A stretch of DNA of 64,000 nt from contig NZ_JBQKJT010000003.1 of NCBI RefSeq assembly GCF_052117125.1, positions 124,001-188,000 on the forward strand, read 5' to 3'. Shown here in pieces: positions 41,415 to 50,088 of this stretch (position 1 is the first letter of the stretch; the number at the start of each line of letters is the position of its first letter). A program made the position numbers and the translations under genes. The notes under the pieces were generated by a model. It ran no database searches. It had not been told where the DNA came from and saw only the letters and a program-made list of their open reading frames with translations. This DNA comes from Avoscillospira_A sp052117125 (lineage in GTDB: Bacteria; Bacillota; Clostridia; Oscillospirales; Oscillospiraceae).

Positions 41415-42181
41415 CCGTAGAACCCCCTTCCCAGCAGATAGATGGCCAGGGCGAAGCCGCAGGCGATGCCGCCGGCCTGGAGCAGGGATTCACACAGACG
41501 GGACAGACCCGAAAAGGTGTCGCCGCTGAGCAGGTCCCGGACGGCGTTGGTGATGGCCAATCCAGGGATAGTCAACATAATACAGCCGATGAGTATGGCG
41601 TCCAGGTGATTGCCCAGTCCCATGCTGTAGAGAATCAAGGCCCCCAGGCCCGTGCAGAAAGCCGTGCCGAAGAGGTAGAACAGGGGGTTCATCTGCCGCC
41701 GAATGGGCAGCAGCATCATGGATTCCACCAGCAGGGCCAGCAGGGAAGCTGCCAGCGCGTCCCAGAGGTTGCCGCCGAAGAACACGGTAAAACCCGCCGC
41801 TGTCAGTACGCCGCCCACATACGTCATGAGCTTGGACAGCTGGGGGAGGTTTTGAATTTCCGCATACCGCCGTTGAATTTCTTCCACCGGCGGCTTATGG
41901 GCGCAGATATAGCGGGACAGGGCGTTGAGCCGGTCCAGCCGCGTCATATCGGTGGCGCATTGGCGCAGCCGCCGCGTCTGGGTGATGACGGTGTCGTCGT
42001 CTACTTCCAGGGAAACCACCATATTGGCGGTGATGGTAAACGAATTGACCCGGCGGACGCCATAGGCCATACACATGCGGTTGATGCTGTCCTCCACACG
42101 GCTGATTTCCGCGCCGCTGTTCTGCATGGCCTCTCCAATGTCCAAAATGGCGTGGAGCAGCCGGTGATACGAAAGAGCCAT
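41411..42181 (-). CDS. Threonine/serine exporter, large ThrE-type subunit (DUF1212-like)
   Basis: The 256-residue protein begins with a cytoplasmic domain (~1-120) carrying IGEAMQNSGAEISRVEDSIN, the hallmark of DUF1212/ThrE, followed by about five membrane helices with GCIMLTIPGLAITNAVRDLL. It pairs with the downstream small subunit, which it overlaps by 4 bases. Same assignment limits: family secure, substrate inferred. Confidence 0.92.
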   Translation of the reverse strand: MALSYHRLLHAILDIGEAMQNSGAEISRVEDSINRMCMAYGVRRVNSFTITANMVVSLEVDDDTVITQTRRLRQCATDMTRLDRLNALSRYICAHKPPVEEIQRRYAEIQNLPQLSKLMTYVGGVLTAAGFTVFFGGNLWDALAASLLALLVESMMLLPIRRQMNPLFYLFGTAFCTGLGALILYSMGLGNHLDAILIGCIMLTIPGLAITNAVRDLLSGDTFSGLSRLCESLLQAGGIACGFALAIYLLGRGFYG

Positions 42182-42202
42182 AGCAACGCTCCCTTATCCA
42201 TA

Positions 42203-42239
42203 CAAATAAAATATCCGCAGACACATGCCTGCGGATATT
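42203..42239 (-). terminator. Terminator after the M19 dipeptidase gene
   Basis: On the minus strand AATATCCGCAG pairs with CTGCGGATATT, followed by TTATTTG. Confidence 0.7.
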
Positions 42240-42324
42240 GATTATAACAGGGATTGTACTATTTGCAACACTTTTTTACCATGTTAAAGTATGGAAAAGG
42301 TCCTATTGTGCGGTTCCGGTTCCA

Positions 42325-43326
42325 TCAATTGGACGGAACCGGCCCGCCCGGCAGAATGCGATGTAAAAAGTTCCATAGATTGGTGTAAAAAACAGCCTCC
42401 AGCGCCTCCGGCGGAAAGCCTCGTTCTCGCAGCCGGTCCTCCAGAGCGGCAAGGCCGCCCCAGCCGTCCAGCAGGTCCTCTTGGGACGGGTCCCAGTGGA
42501 GCCAGTATGTCCGACGGCGGGAAACGGCTTCCCCATACTCCCTGGCAAAGTCCAGGCCAAGACAGGCCCGGCCACCGGTACGGTCCCAAATGTGGAGCAG
42601 ATGGGCGCAGAGATCGTCGAGACCGTCGCGGGTGTGCTGCCGCCGGACCAGAAAAGATACCTGATTCAGCCCCACCACACCATCCCGCCGCCCCAGAGCC
42701 GTCAACTGGCTGTCGGTGAGATTCCGCCGGTGGGGGCAGAGGGTCCGACAGTTGGAATGGGAGGCCAGCACCGGCCCCCGGCCCAGGGATAACACCTCCT
42801 GCAATCCAGTGTCGCTGAGGTGGCTCACGTCCACGGCCAGTCCCAAATCCCAGACACGGTAAATCAAGTCCCGTCCCGCCGCCGTCAGCCCACCGGAAAA
42901 GTCGCAGCCGTCGGCAAAGGCATTGCGGCCATTCCACGTCAGCCCCAACAGCCGGACCCCCAGCCGGTGCAGGATGGGAAGCAGAACGGATGTGCCGCCC
43001 AAGGGGTCTGCACCTTCCAGGGACAGCACCAGGGCAATCTGCCCCCGACGCCGGGCATCTTCCAATTCCGCCGCCGTGGTCACCAGGGCAAAAGCGCCGC
43101 CGCTTGCCGCCACCTCGGCCTCCACGGCGGCAAGCTGTTCCAGCGCATTTTCCAATGCTGCCCCCGGCGGTGTGGATGGGTGGACAAATACAGCGCCGAT
43201 GACCAATTCCACCCCGGCATGACGGAACCGGGGCAGATAATAGGAACGAAGATATCCGTTCGTTCCGGCAGCTCGGCACAGTGCCAGTACTGCGGGAAAA
43301 TCGTCGTGGGAAACAGCAACTTTCAT
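42325..43326 (-). CDS. Membrane-dipeptidase-type peptidase (M19 family)
   Basis: The 333-residue zinc dipeptidase is a TIM-barrel enzyme that cleaves dipeptides, often including D-amino-acid ones. Metal ligands are visible: H7 and D9 (SHDDFP), the bridging Glu in LVLSLEGADPLGG, and His in DVSHLSD and LASHSNCR. There is no signal peptide, so it is cytoplasmic despite the family name. Start at 43326 overlaps the upstream gene's stop (ATGA). It is slightly divergent at the N-terminus (HDD in place of HND). Confidence 0.9.
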   Translation of the reverse strand: MKVAVSHDDFPAVLALCRAAGTNGYLRSYYLPRFRHAGVELVIGAVFVHPSTPPGAALENALEQLAAVEAEVAASGGAFALVTTAAELEDARRRGQIALVLSLEGADPLGGTSVLLPILHRLGVRLLGLTWNGRNAFADGCDFSGGLTAAGRDLIYRVWDLGLAVDVSHLSDTGLQEVLSLGRGPVLASHSNCRTLCPHRRNLTDSQLTALGRRDGVVGLNQVSFLVRRQHTRDGLDDLCAHLLHIWDRTGGRACLGLDFAREYGEAVSRRRTYWLHWDPSQEDLLDGWGGLAALEDRLRERGFPPEALEAVFYTNLWNFLHRILPGGPVPSN

Positions 43327-43958
43327 AGGGTACCTCCACAGACCGACCGCAGCCAGCCGAAAATCAGGGCGCCGTCGGCGGCGTCCGCTCGGGCGTAGGG
43401 TCCGCAGAGCCGCTCGGGGTGCCATTGGATGGCTAAGATCGGTTTGTGCCGGTGGCCGAAGGCTTCCACCACGCCGTCCAGAGACACCTGCAAGATGGCG
43501 CAGTCCTCGGGGAGTACGGCCACGGCCTGATGGTGATGGGTGTTGACGGTGCAGCAGGGGCCGTAGAGAGACGTCAGCAGTCCGGCGGTCCGGGTGTCGT
43601 GGAACCGGTCGCTGCCGTCATCCTTGCCGCCGTGGCCGTCCACATGGGGCGTCAGACTGCCCCCCAGGGCCACGGCCAGCACCTGCGCCCCCCGGCAAAT
43701 GCCTAAAATGGGCTTGTTTTGCTGAAAGAACTGGGTACAGAGTTGCAATTCCCGTTCGTCCCGTTCCCGGTCCACATCCCGGCAGAGGGCGCTGTCGCAG
43801 CCCAGGCGCTCCGGAGCCAGATCGCCGCCGCCGGGCAGCAGCAGACCGTCGGCGCTGGCCGGATCGTCGGCGACCGACAGCCCCGCCATCGCCAGGGCTG
43901 CCGTATAGTTGGGGAAGCTGGAGGGGTCATGGAGATAGATGCATGGCAAGAAAACCAC
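43323..43958 (-). CDS. Class I glutamine-amidotransferase-like hydrolase (gamma-Glu-GABA hydrolase family)
   Basis: The 211-residue protein matches peptidase C26/PuuD-like hydrolases: GLLLPGGGDLAPERLG near residue 38, nucleophile C88 in GICRGAQVLAVALGG, THHHQAV, and the catalytic His/Glu in IQWHPERL. The family hydrolyses gamma-glutamyl amides. The GTG at 43958 has its ribosome binding site very close; a TTG at 43949, eight bases from AAAGGCGG, is an equally good start. It is co-translated with the M19 dipeptidase, suggesting gamma-glutamyl or other peptide breakdown. Confidence 0.88.
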   Translation of the reverse strand: MVFLPCIYLHDPSSFPNYTAALAMAGLSVADDPASADGLLLPGGGDLAPERLGCDSALCRDVDRERDERELQLCTQFFQQNKPILGICRGAQVLAVALGGSLTPHVDGHGGKDDGSDRFHDTRTAGLLTSLYGPCCTVNTHHHQAVAVLPEDCAILQVSLDGVVEAFGHRHKPILAIQWHPERLCGPYARADAADGALIFGWLRSVCGGTL

Positions 43959-44020
43959 CGCCTTTCTAAAGCAGTGTATGGGGGCAAAAAAGAAAAAATG
44001 AAAAAATTTTTAAAAACCTA

Positions 44021-44049
44021 TTGACAATCTGCCATATAAGAGATATAAT
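44021..44049 (+). promoter_or_regulatory. Consensus promoter for the tRNA pair
   Basis: Perfect TTGACA and TATAAT with a 17-base spacer lie 19 bases before tRNA-Thr. Confidence 0.92.
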
Positions 44050-44067
44050 ACCCATGCTCTTGAGATT

Positions 44068-44143
44068 GCTGGTATAGCTCAGTTGGTAGAGCAGCTGATT
44101 TGTAATCAGCAGGTCGGGGGTTCGAGTCCGTCTACCAGCTCCA
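44068..44143 (+). tRNA. tRNA-Thr (anticodon TGT)
   Basis: A 76-base cloverleaf: acceptor GCTGGTA/TACCAGC, D-loop AGCTCAGTTGGTAGAGC, anticodon stem GCTGA/TCAGC with loop TTTGTAA, T-loop GTTCGAGTC, and encoded CCA. Reads ACA and probably other ACN codons. Confidence 0.97.
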
Positions 44144-44169
44144 AAAGCTAGACTGACACAAGTTCATAT

Positions 44170-44254
44170 GGGGGATTTCCCGAGTGGCCAAAGGGGACAG
44201 ACTGTAAATCTGCTGGCTATGCCTTCGGTGGTTCGAATCCACCATCCCCCACCA
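44170..44254 (+). tRNA. tRNA-Tyr (anticodon GTA)
   Basis: An 85-base class II tRNA with acceptor GGGGGAT/ATCCCCC, anticodon stem-loop CAGACTGTAAATCTG, a long variable arm, T-loop GTTCGAATCC and encoded CCA. Co-transcribed with tRNA-Thr, 26 bases downstream. Confidence 0.97.
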
Positions 44255-44255
44255 A

Positions 44256-44289
44256 AACACCTGATTTCGTATAAAATCAGGTGTTTTTC
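44256..44289 (+). terminator. Terminator of the tRNA operon
   Basis: AACACCTGATTT pairs with AAATCAGGTGTT around CGTATA, followed by TTT. Confidence 0.9.
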
Positions 44290-44402
44290 TTATCTGTTTT
44301 GCGGCGGCTTTCGGCAATGCGGCAGACACCATCCTCCAGGACTGTCGTCAACCTGGCCAGGCCCCCAAGCGGCAGAACGGGTCCGCCTGGGCTGAGAAGC
44401 AG

Positions 44403-44431
44403 TTGACAGGGGAGCAAAGTGCGCGTATACT
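44403..44431 (+). promoter_or_regulatory. Strong orphan promoter downstream of the tRNAs
   Basis: Perfect TTGACA, 17-base spacer and TATACT. No ORF with a ribosome binding site follows on this strand before a strong terminator. Confidence 0.7.
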
Positions 44432-44437
44432 GCAACT

Positions 44438-44553
44438 TCCAGGTAAACATAGCTCTGCTTAAAGAAAATAGCCTGTATCCGGGGAAAGAGAGTGCAACAA
44501 CAAAACAGCGGCGCTACTCCGGTTTATTCGGATAGACGCCGCTGTTTTGTTAA
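44438..44553 (+). ncRNA. Candidate small RNA (orphan transcript)
   Basis: A near-consensus promoter at 44403 and an intrinsic terminator at 44499-44551 delimit a ~115-base transcript. Its first 60 bases (after GCAACTTCC) contain no ATG and no credible coding region; a GTG at 44493 opens a frame that runs through the terminator and has only a poor ribosome binding site. No known RNA family recognised. The rest of the 300-base gap (44290-44400) shows nothing I can assign. Confidence 0.4.
44499..44551. terminator. Strong bidirectional terminator
   Basis: AACAAAACAGCGGCG pairs perfectly over 15 bp with CGCCGCTGTTTTGTT around a 23-base loop. It ends the AlbA_2 gene on the minus strand and the candidate small RNA on the plus strand. 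Confidence 0.88.
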
Positions 44554-44555
44554 CT

Positions 44556-45971
44556 TTATGCCTTTAACTGATAGAGCCGGTCCGGTCCGTCGCCATGGGC
44601 AATGACAATTTCCTCGGCCATCAGTTCGTCCAGAAATGATAGCGCCCGTTCCGGTTCCAGCTGGACCTTGTCGGCCAATTCCTCCACCGAGGCGCAAATG
44701 TGTTCCGTCAGGTATTCGATCATCATCTGCTTCCGGATGGGGCCCATGGCCGCCGGGCGGCCGCCCATGAGGGTGGCGGGCTGCTCCCGCCGGCTGTTGC
44801 CCAGTACCAGCTGCAAAATGGTCCGGTCCGGGGAAAACCGCTCTTCGATTCTCGGCTGTTCCCAGCCCTGCTGCTGCCAGACCGCATAGATGCGGGGAAT
44901 ACCGCTGCCGGTCTGCTCTCCCAGGTCCACCAGATGAAACATCCGGGTCAGGGCCGCGTTTCTGGGATCGGACACGCCGCCGCTTCTGGCCCGTTCCACG
45001 GCAATACGGAACGCGCCGGGGTTGGAAAACACAATGCGGTCCCCCCGCCGGGCAATGACCACCCCCTGTCGTCCGTGGTAGTCCGCATTCAGCAGACAGT
45101 TGACCAGAGCTTCCCGCAGGGCTTCCCGCACCGTGTCTACCGCCGAGGCCCCATAGAGCCGCGTTTGTACCAGACGGTAAAAGTCGTACAGATTACCGCT
45201 CCAATCCCCGGAATCGGATACAATCCGGTCCGTATGACCCTCTGGTTCGGCGGCCTGCGACCGATATTCCAGGGCGTAGTTGGGAAATTGCCGGACGATG
45301 GCGGGTTCGGTACCGAACATCAGCAGACCCGCCGCCGTGGGATGCAGTGCGCCGCCCGCATCTCGGCCCGCCGCTCCCAGCTGTTCTAAAAAATCCGGGT
45401 CCGGCAGGTCCTCCCAGCCGGTGCGCCGCCGCTGTAAATGGGTCCGATACCGGTGGATGCTGTCCAGGTCCAGGGCATCCATGGTCACGGGGTCCAGAAC
45501 GTCCATATCCTGGGTCTGAACGGCGGCATCCCGGAGCATGCTCAATACCTCATCCCGGGTACAGCGGTAATCGCCTTCGCCGCTGCGGCGGTAGGAGCCG
45601 GACATGGGATCGACACCGATGTACACCGGCCGGTCCTGACGCAGGGCCCGAGGTACGGTAATGGCAATGATATGGTCGCCGTCCACGGTGACCGTCTGGA
45701 CCTGCTGATCGGTGAGGATGTTGGCGCTGACCTTTTTGGGGTCGTTGACGATGTCCCAGAACTCCCGAATCAGCCGGGCCGGGTCCGGCAGGTCCACGGT
45801 GTGCAGAGAATGGTCCGGGTGCTCCTCCACCCCCAGCAGCAGAATGCCGCCCAGCGTATTGGCAAAGGCCGAATACGTCTCCCAGATGCTGTGCGGAAGA
45901 CCGCCCAGGGCCTTCTTGGCTTCAATCCGGTTATTCTCCCGGTATTGGTCCATTTTGGAAAAATCAATCAT
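44556..45971 (-). CDS. AlbA_2 (Schlafen-type) DNA/RNA-binding protein with GHKL ATPase domain
   Basis: The 471-residue protein begins with an AlbA_2 domain (~15-130; NRIEAKKALGGLPHSIWETY, FANTLGGILLLGVEE). A HATPase_c_4-like domain (~270-385; REALVNCLLNADYHGRQG, SNPGAFRI, EQTGSGIPRIY) is followed by a C-terminal winged-helix-like segment (SVEELADKVQLEPERALSFL). Such proteins are usually called transcriptional regulators, with some homologues near mobile or stress genes. No target is apparent. Monocistronic, ending at a strong shared terminator. Confidence 0.87.
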   Translation of the reverse strand: MIDFSKMDQYRENNRIEAKKALGGLPHSIWETYSAFANTLGGILLLGVEEHPDHSLHTVDLPDPARLIREFWDIVNDPKKVSANILTDQQVQTVTVDGDHIIAITVPRALRQDRPVYIGVDPMSGSYRRSGEGDYRCTRDEVLSMLRDAAVQTQDMDVLDPVTMDALDLDSIHRYRTHLQRRRTGWEDLPDPDFLEQLGAAGRDAGGALHPTAAGLLMFGTEPAIVRQFPNYALEYRSQAAEPEGHTDRIVSDSGDWSGNLYDFYRLVQTRLYGASAVDTVREALREALVNCLLNADYHGRQGVVIARRGDRIVFSNPGAFRIAVERARSGGVSDPRNAALTRMFHLVDLGEQTGSGIPRIYAVWQQQGWEQPRIEERFSPDRTILQLVLGNSRREQPATLMGGRPAAMGPIRKQMMIEYLTEHICASVEELADKVQLEPERALSFLDELMAEEIVIAHGDGPDRLYQLKA

Positions 45972-46167
45972 AGTCCGCCTCCTCTGCCGGTTCCGCCGGG
46001 TGGGTCTGTTTTGATACTATGATTGTAGCCCAACGGGATATGTTTGGCAAGGGGGAGGGGAATGGGGGAGCCCACCGCCGGATAAAAGCAATAGCATGGC
46101 ATCGAAGCGGCGGTCTGTTGTCGGGCGGCGGGAAAAGAGACGGCCCGTCCCGGGGACAATGGAACCC

Positions 46168-46196
46168 TTGCCCCAACCGGAAAAATCCGGTATACT
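46168..46196 (+). promoter_or_regulatory. Promoter for the aldo/keto reductase gene
   Basis: TTGCCC and TATACT are spaced by 17 bases. The spacer contains the inverted repeat ACCGG-AAAAAT-CCGGT, a possible operator. Confidence 0.6.
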
Positions 46197-46242
46197 GAGA
46201 GAAAACCACCGGGGTGCGGCCCCGGCAACAGGAGGGTGTATC

Positions 46243-47265
46243 ATGGCACAGATCACATTGGGAAAAACGGGTATCACCGTGAACAAGAACGGATTCGGCG
46301 CGCTGCCCATTCAGCGCATCAGCCATCAAGACGCGGCGGCGCTGCTGCGGCGGGCCTTTGACGGCGGCATCGGCTTTTTCGACACGGCCCGAGTCTACTC
46401 CGACAGTGAGGAAAAAATCGGGCTGGGCTTGGGCGACGTGCGCCATCAGCTGTACATTGCCACCAAGACGGCGGCGGAGACGGCGGAGGATTTTTGGAAG
46501 GACCTCCACACCAGTCTCACCAATCTGAAAACCGACTATGTAGATCTCTACCAGTTCCACAACCCATCGTTCTGTCCCCGACCCGGCGATGAATCGGGTC
46601 TGTATGACGCCATGTTGGAAGCCAAGCGGCAGGGCAAAATCCGCCACATCGGCATCACCAATCACCGGCTGTCCGTGGCCCGGGAGGCCATCGAATCGGG
46701 ACTGTACGAGACGCTGCAATTCCCCTTCAGCTATCTGACGGGCCAGCAGGAACTGGAACTGGTGTCCCTGTGCCGGGAGAAGAATATGGGCTTTCTCTCC
46801 ATGAAGGCGCTGTCCGGCGGTCTCATCACCAACAGCACCGCCGCCTACGCGTTTCAGGCCCAGTATGACACCCTGCCCATTTGGGGCATCCAGCGGGAGA
46901 CAGAACTCAACGAGTTCCTGGGCTACATCCACAACCCGCCGCAGATGACGCCGGAACTGGAAGCGGTCATTCAGCGGGACCGGAAAGAATTGGCGGGCAG
47001 CTTCTGCCGTGGCTGCGGCTACTGTATGCCTACCTGCCCGGCAGAAATCGACATTGCCACCGCCGCCCGTATGTCCCTGCTGCTGCGCCGGTCGCCCAGT
47101 GCCGGACACCTCAACGAGAAGGGCCAGGCGCTGATGAAGAAGGTGGAGGACTGCACCCACTGTGGTCAATGCGCGGCCCACTGCCCCTATGAACTGGACA
47201 CGCCCAAGCTGTTGGAGGACAACTACCGGGACTATATGGAAGTTCTGGCGGGCAAGCCCCTGTAA
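46243..47265 (+). CDS. Aldo/keto reductase fused to a 2x[4Fe-4S] ferredoxin domain
   Basis: The 340-residue protein has an AKR barrel (~1-250) with the catalytic residues in GIGFFDTARVYSDSEEKIG, YIATKT and LYQFHNP. A C-terminal ferredoxin domain carries CRGCGYCMPTCPAEID and CTHCGQCAAHCPYELD. This fusion is common in anaerobes and suggests electron exchange with ferredoxin or an Fe-S partner; the carbonyl substrate is unknown. ATG 46243 follows AGGAGGG. The gene stands alone. Confidence 0.93.
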   Translation: MAQITLGKTGITVNKNGFGALPIQRISHQDAAALLRRAFDGGIGFFDTARVYSDSEEKIGLGLGDVRHQLYIATKTAAETAEDFWKDLHTSLTNLKTDYVDLYQFHNPSFCPRPGDESGLYDAMLEAKRQGKIRHIGITNHRLSVAREAIESGLYETLQFPFSYLTGQQELELVSLCREKNMGFLSMKALSGGLITNSTAAYAFQAQYDTLPIWGIQRETELNEFLGYIHNPPQMTPELEAVIQRDRKELAGSFCRGCGYCMPTCPAEIDIATAARMSLLLRRSPSAGHLNEKGQALMKKVEDCTHCGQCAAHCPYELDTPKLLEDNYRDYMEVLAGKPL

Positions 47266-47273
47266 AATACGGC

Positions 47274-47307
47274 GAAAGGGCGCGCTGCCAACGCAGCGCG
47301 CCCTTTC
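47274..47307. terminator. Bidirectional terminator after the AKR gene
   Basis: GAAAGGGCGCGCTGC pairs perfectly with GCAGCGCGCCCTTTC around CAAC. It lies between convergent genes. Confidence 0.85.
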
Positions 47308-47319
47308 CAATGGATAGGG

Positions 47320-48468
47320 TTAACGCAGGGCGTATTCATACTGGGCGCCGCCCAGGTCCAGCGTCACCAGAATGGACTTGCCAGAGGTGTCCACCTCGGC
47401 GGGGCACTCGACGATGGCATGGGCAATACAGGTTTCCAGAGGCGTGGCTGCCGTATAGCTGCCCACCCAGTCAAAGCTGTTGTCGCCGTCGTTGACGATG
47501 GTAAAGCCATCGTAGGGATACTGGCCGTCATAGAGGACCGAGGCGGTGAACAGCTCGTCAATGCGCAGATCCCGCTGCATGGTGTTCTTCACGTCGGCTT
47601 CCACATGGACAAAGACCTTGCCGCTCTCGGCGGGGTAACTGGTGTAGACGCTGCTGGTGTTGGGAGGCAGCACCTCGTAGGACAATTCCACTTTTTTCAG
47701 GGTGAATTCATAATCATTGGTGGTAATCAGATCGCCGATGGCGATGGGCTGGGCGGCGGGCTCTGCGGTGGCGGCAGTACCGGCCGCGGTAGCGTCACCG
47801 GCGTCACTGGACAGACTGTAGAGGTGATCGGCTTCTACCGACTGGTTGCCATCCATGTCGGTGACAATTGTATGCGAGGACAAATCATCGTTGTAGGCAA
47901 TGGTAAATGTAACGCTTTCAAAGGTCTCGGCCAGCTTTTGCGGGATATTGACATAGACAACATAATCCATGTCGGTATAGGGGTCAATCTCAAAGGACTT
48001 ATTGCGCTTGAAATCCATTCTCACATCGAAGCCATCCACCACAAAGGTGTCGTTGACGGTGGCTGTGAAATAGAAGGCGCTGTCCGAGATGGTGCTGGTG
48101 CCCCGGTTTTCAAAATGTCCCTCCAGGGTCAGCAGCTGGTAGCCGTCCTCCACATACAGGGAAGTGGTCGAGTGCTCACCGGTGCTGTAGGAATATTCCG
48201 GTACAACGTTGATGGTGTCGAACGTCATAAGGAACAGCTCATTGTCAATGGTTTCTCCCAGTTTCAGCGGCGTGGCTTCCGGCTTTTCCGGCTCCTCGGG
48301 TTCTTCCGGCGCTTCCGGTTCTTCCGGCTCCTCAGGAGTTTCCGGCGCCTGGGTGGTGACCTCCTCCGCCGGGTCCTTGGCCGTCTCCACGTCGTCGGTC
48401 TTGGAGCCGCAGGCCGTCAGAGACAGGGCTGTTATCAGGGCCAGCAGCAGGGCTAGTTGTTTTTTCAT
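47320..48468 (-). CDS. Putative lipoprotein with Pro/Glu-rich linker
   Basis: The 382-residue protein has a lipoprotein signal with lipobox LTAC (Cys20), then a Pro/Glu-rich repeat linker (PEEPEEPEAPEEPEEPEKPE, ~45-65). Two regions resembling DUF4352-type immunoglobulin-like folds follow: ~70-205 (ELFLMTFDTINVVPEYSYST) and ~245-382 (TTNDYEFTLKKVELSYEVLP). It would be anchored on the outer face of the membrane. Function unknown. ATG 48468 follows GGAGGAAAAG. No operon partner. Confidence 0.8.
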   Translation of the reverse strand: MKKQLALLLALITALSLTACGSKTDDVETAKDPAEEVTTQAPETPEEPEEPEAPEEPEEPEKPEATPLKLGETIDNELFLMTFDTINVVPEYSYSTGEHSTTSLYVEDGYQLLTLEGHFENRGTSTISDSAFYFTATVNDTFVVDGFDVRMDFKRNKSFEIDPYTDMDYVVYVNIPQKLAETFESVTFTIAYNDDLSSHTIVTDMDGNQSVEADHLYSLSSDAGDATAAGTAATAEPAAQPIAIGDLITTNDYEFTLKKVELSYEVLPPNTSSVYTSYPAESGKVFVHVEADVKNTMQRDLRIDELFTASVLYDGQYPYDGFTIVNDGDNSFDWVGSYTAATPLETCIAHAIVECPAEVDTSGKSILVTLDLGGAQYEYALR

Positions 48469-48564
48469 CGCTTTTCCTCCATTCTTTTTCTGGGTTTTCC
48501 AAAGCATATCGCACATTTTTCGACAAAACAATATCCCGGCTGCATAGGGTTTTGACAGCAACGG

Positions 48565-48593
48565 TTGCAAGTGGGACCATATTGATGTAGTAT
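48565..48593 (+). promoter_or_regulatory. Possible promoter for the second MATE gene
   Basis: TTGCAA and TAGTAT are spaced by 17 bases. A TTGACA lies just upstream (48552) but has no good -10 partner. Confidence 0.35.
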
Positions 48594-48647
48594 ATACCAC
48601 AAGAAGTATCGGCGGTTTGGAAACCGCCGGAGAGAGGAGGGGGCGTC

Positions 48648-50006
48648 GTGGTCAAAACCATGGAACCTATGACCACTGGTTCCATCTGGAAACGGATCGC
48701 CTTTTTTGCATTGCCCATCCTGCTGGGCAATTTTTTTCAGCAGATGTACAACACCGTGGACTCCCTGATCGTCGGCAATTACCTGGGGCTCAACGCTCTG
48801 GCGGCAGTCAGTTCCTCCGGCAGCCTCATCAACATGCTCATCGGCTTTCTCATGGGCGTGTCCACCGGCGCGGGCGTGGTGGTGGCCGGATTCTTTGGCG
48901 CACGGGATGAGAAAAATCTGCGCCGCGCCGTCCATACCACCGTGGCCTTCGGTCTGGTGGCCGGTGCGGTGATGACTGTGGTGGGCATGGTGCTGTCACC
49001 CCAGATTCTGGAATGGATGGACACGCCCCAGGCGGTTATGGAACAGTCGGTGGTGTACCTGCGGATCTATTTCCTGGGCTCCCTGGGCAACGTCCTCTAT
49101 AATATCTGCGTGGGCGTTTTACAAGCCGTGGGCGACAGCCGCCATCCCCTGTACTATCTGATCGTTTCCTCGCTGGTGAATCTGGTGCTGGACCTGGTGT
49201 TCATCGCCGGACTGGGCTGCGGCGTGGGCGGCGCGGCGGCGGCCACGGTGATCTCCCAAATCGTCAGCGCGATCCTGTGTCTGATCCAGCTGGCCCGTTC
49301 CCGGGAGGCTTACGGCCTGCGGTGGCGGGAGATTCGGTTCCACAAGGGAATGCTGGGACAGGTGCTGCGCCTCGGCGTGCCCTCCGGCGTCCAGAACTCC
49401 ATCATCAACTTTGCCAATGTCATCGTCCAGTCCAACGTCAACGCCTTCGGGGAAATGGCTATGGCAGGCTACGGCGCGTATACCAAGGTGGAGGGCTTCG
49501 CATTCCTGCCCATCACCAGCTTCGCCATGGCCCTGACCACCTTTATCGGGCAGAATTTGGGCGCGAAAGAGTTTGAACGGGCGAAAAAGGGCGCCCGCTT
49601 CGGTATCCTGACGACGGTAATTCTGGCCGAACTCATCGGTGTTGTCATCTTTCTGCTGGCGCCCTCGCTCATTGCCGCCTTTGACAGCACGCCGGAAGTC
49701 ATCGCCTTCGGTACCGACAAATCCCGGACGGCGGCACTGTTCTATTTCCTGCTGGCCTATTCCCATGGCTCCGCTGCCGTGCTGCGGGGCGCGGGCAAGG
49801 CCATGGTACCCATGGTAGTGCTGATGGTCTGCTGGTGTGCCATCCGGGTCACCTTCCTGTCCATCGCTGTGCCGTTGACCGGCAGCATTCTGACGGTGTA
49901 CTGGGTGTATCCGCTGACGTGGTTCCTCAGCTCTGTGACATTCTTCTTCTATTCCCGGAAGGGCGACTATCTGAACCGCAAGGTCTTCGGCGCGGACGGC
50001 CCCTGA
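48648..50006 (+). CDS. MATE family efflux transporter
   Basis: The 452-residue protein has about 12 membrane helices and MATE signatures: FFALPILLGNFFQQMYNTVD, GLNALAAVSSSGSLINMLIG, and SGVQNSIINFANVIVQSNVN in the second half. The GTG at 48648 is chosen because GGAGGGGG lies seven bases upstream; ATG 48660 is too distant from it. It is only distantly similar to the MATE protein at 11776-13146. Substrate unknown. A PH-like membrane protein gene lies 82 bases downstream. Confidence 0.92.
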   Translation: MVKTMEPMTTGSIWKRIAFFALPILLGNFFQQMYNTVDSLIVGNYLGLNALAAVSSSGSLINMLIGFLMGVSTGAGVVVAGFFGARDEKNLRRAVHTTVAFGLVAGAVMTVVGMVLSPQILEWMDTPQAVMEQSVVYLRIYFLGSLGNVLYNICVGVLQAVGDSRHPLYYLIVSSLVNLVLDLVFIAGLGCGVGGAAAATVISQIVSAILCLIQLARSREAYGLRWREIRFHKGMLGQVLRLGVPSGVQNSIINFANVIVQSNVNAFGEMAMAGYGAYTKVEGFAFLPITSFAMALTTFIGQNLGAKEFERAKKGARFGILTTVILAELIGVVIFLLAPSLIAAFDSTPEVIAFGTDKSRTAALFYFLLAYSHGSAAVLRGAGKAMVPMVVLMVCWCAIRVTFLSIAVPLTGSILTVYWVYPLTWFLSSVTFFFYSRKGDYLNRKVFGADGP

Positions 50007-50088
50007 CCGGTGAGCGAATTCGCAGATGGGAACCAACAGCAATCCGCTGTTCAAATAGAGACAAATAGAGAAAGGAAGGGAACTGACG

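Noticed and set aside
44556..45971. Anti-phage (Schlafen-like) defence gene
   Set aside because: The AlbA_2 plus GHKL layout is common in chromosomal regulators, and no defence genes or mobile elements lie nearby.
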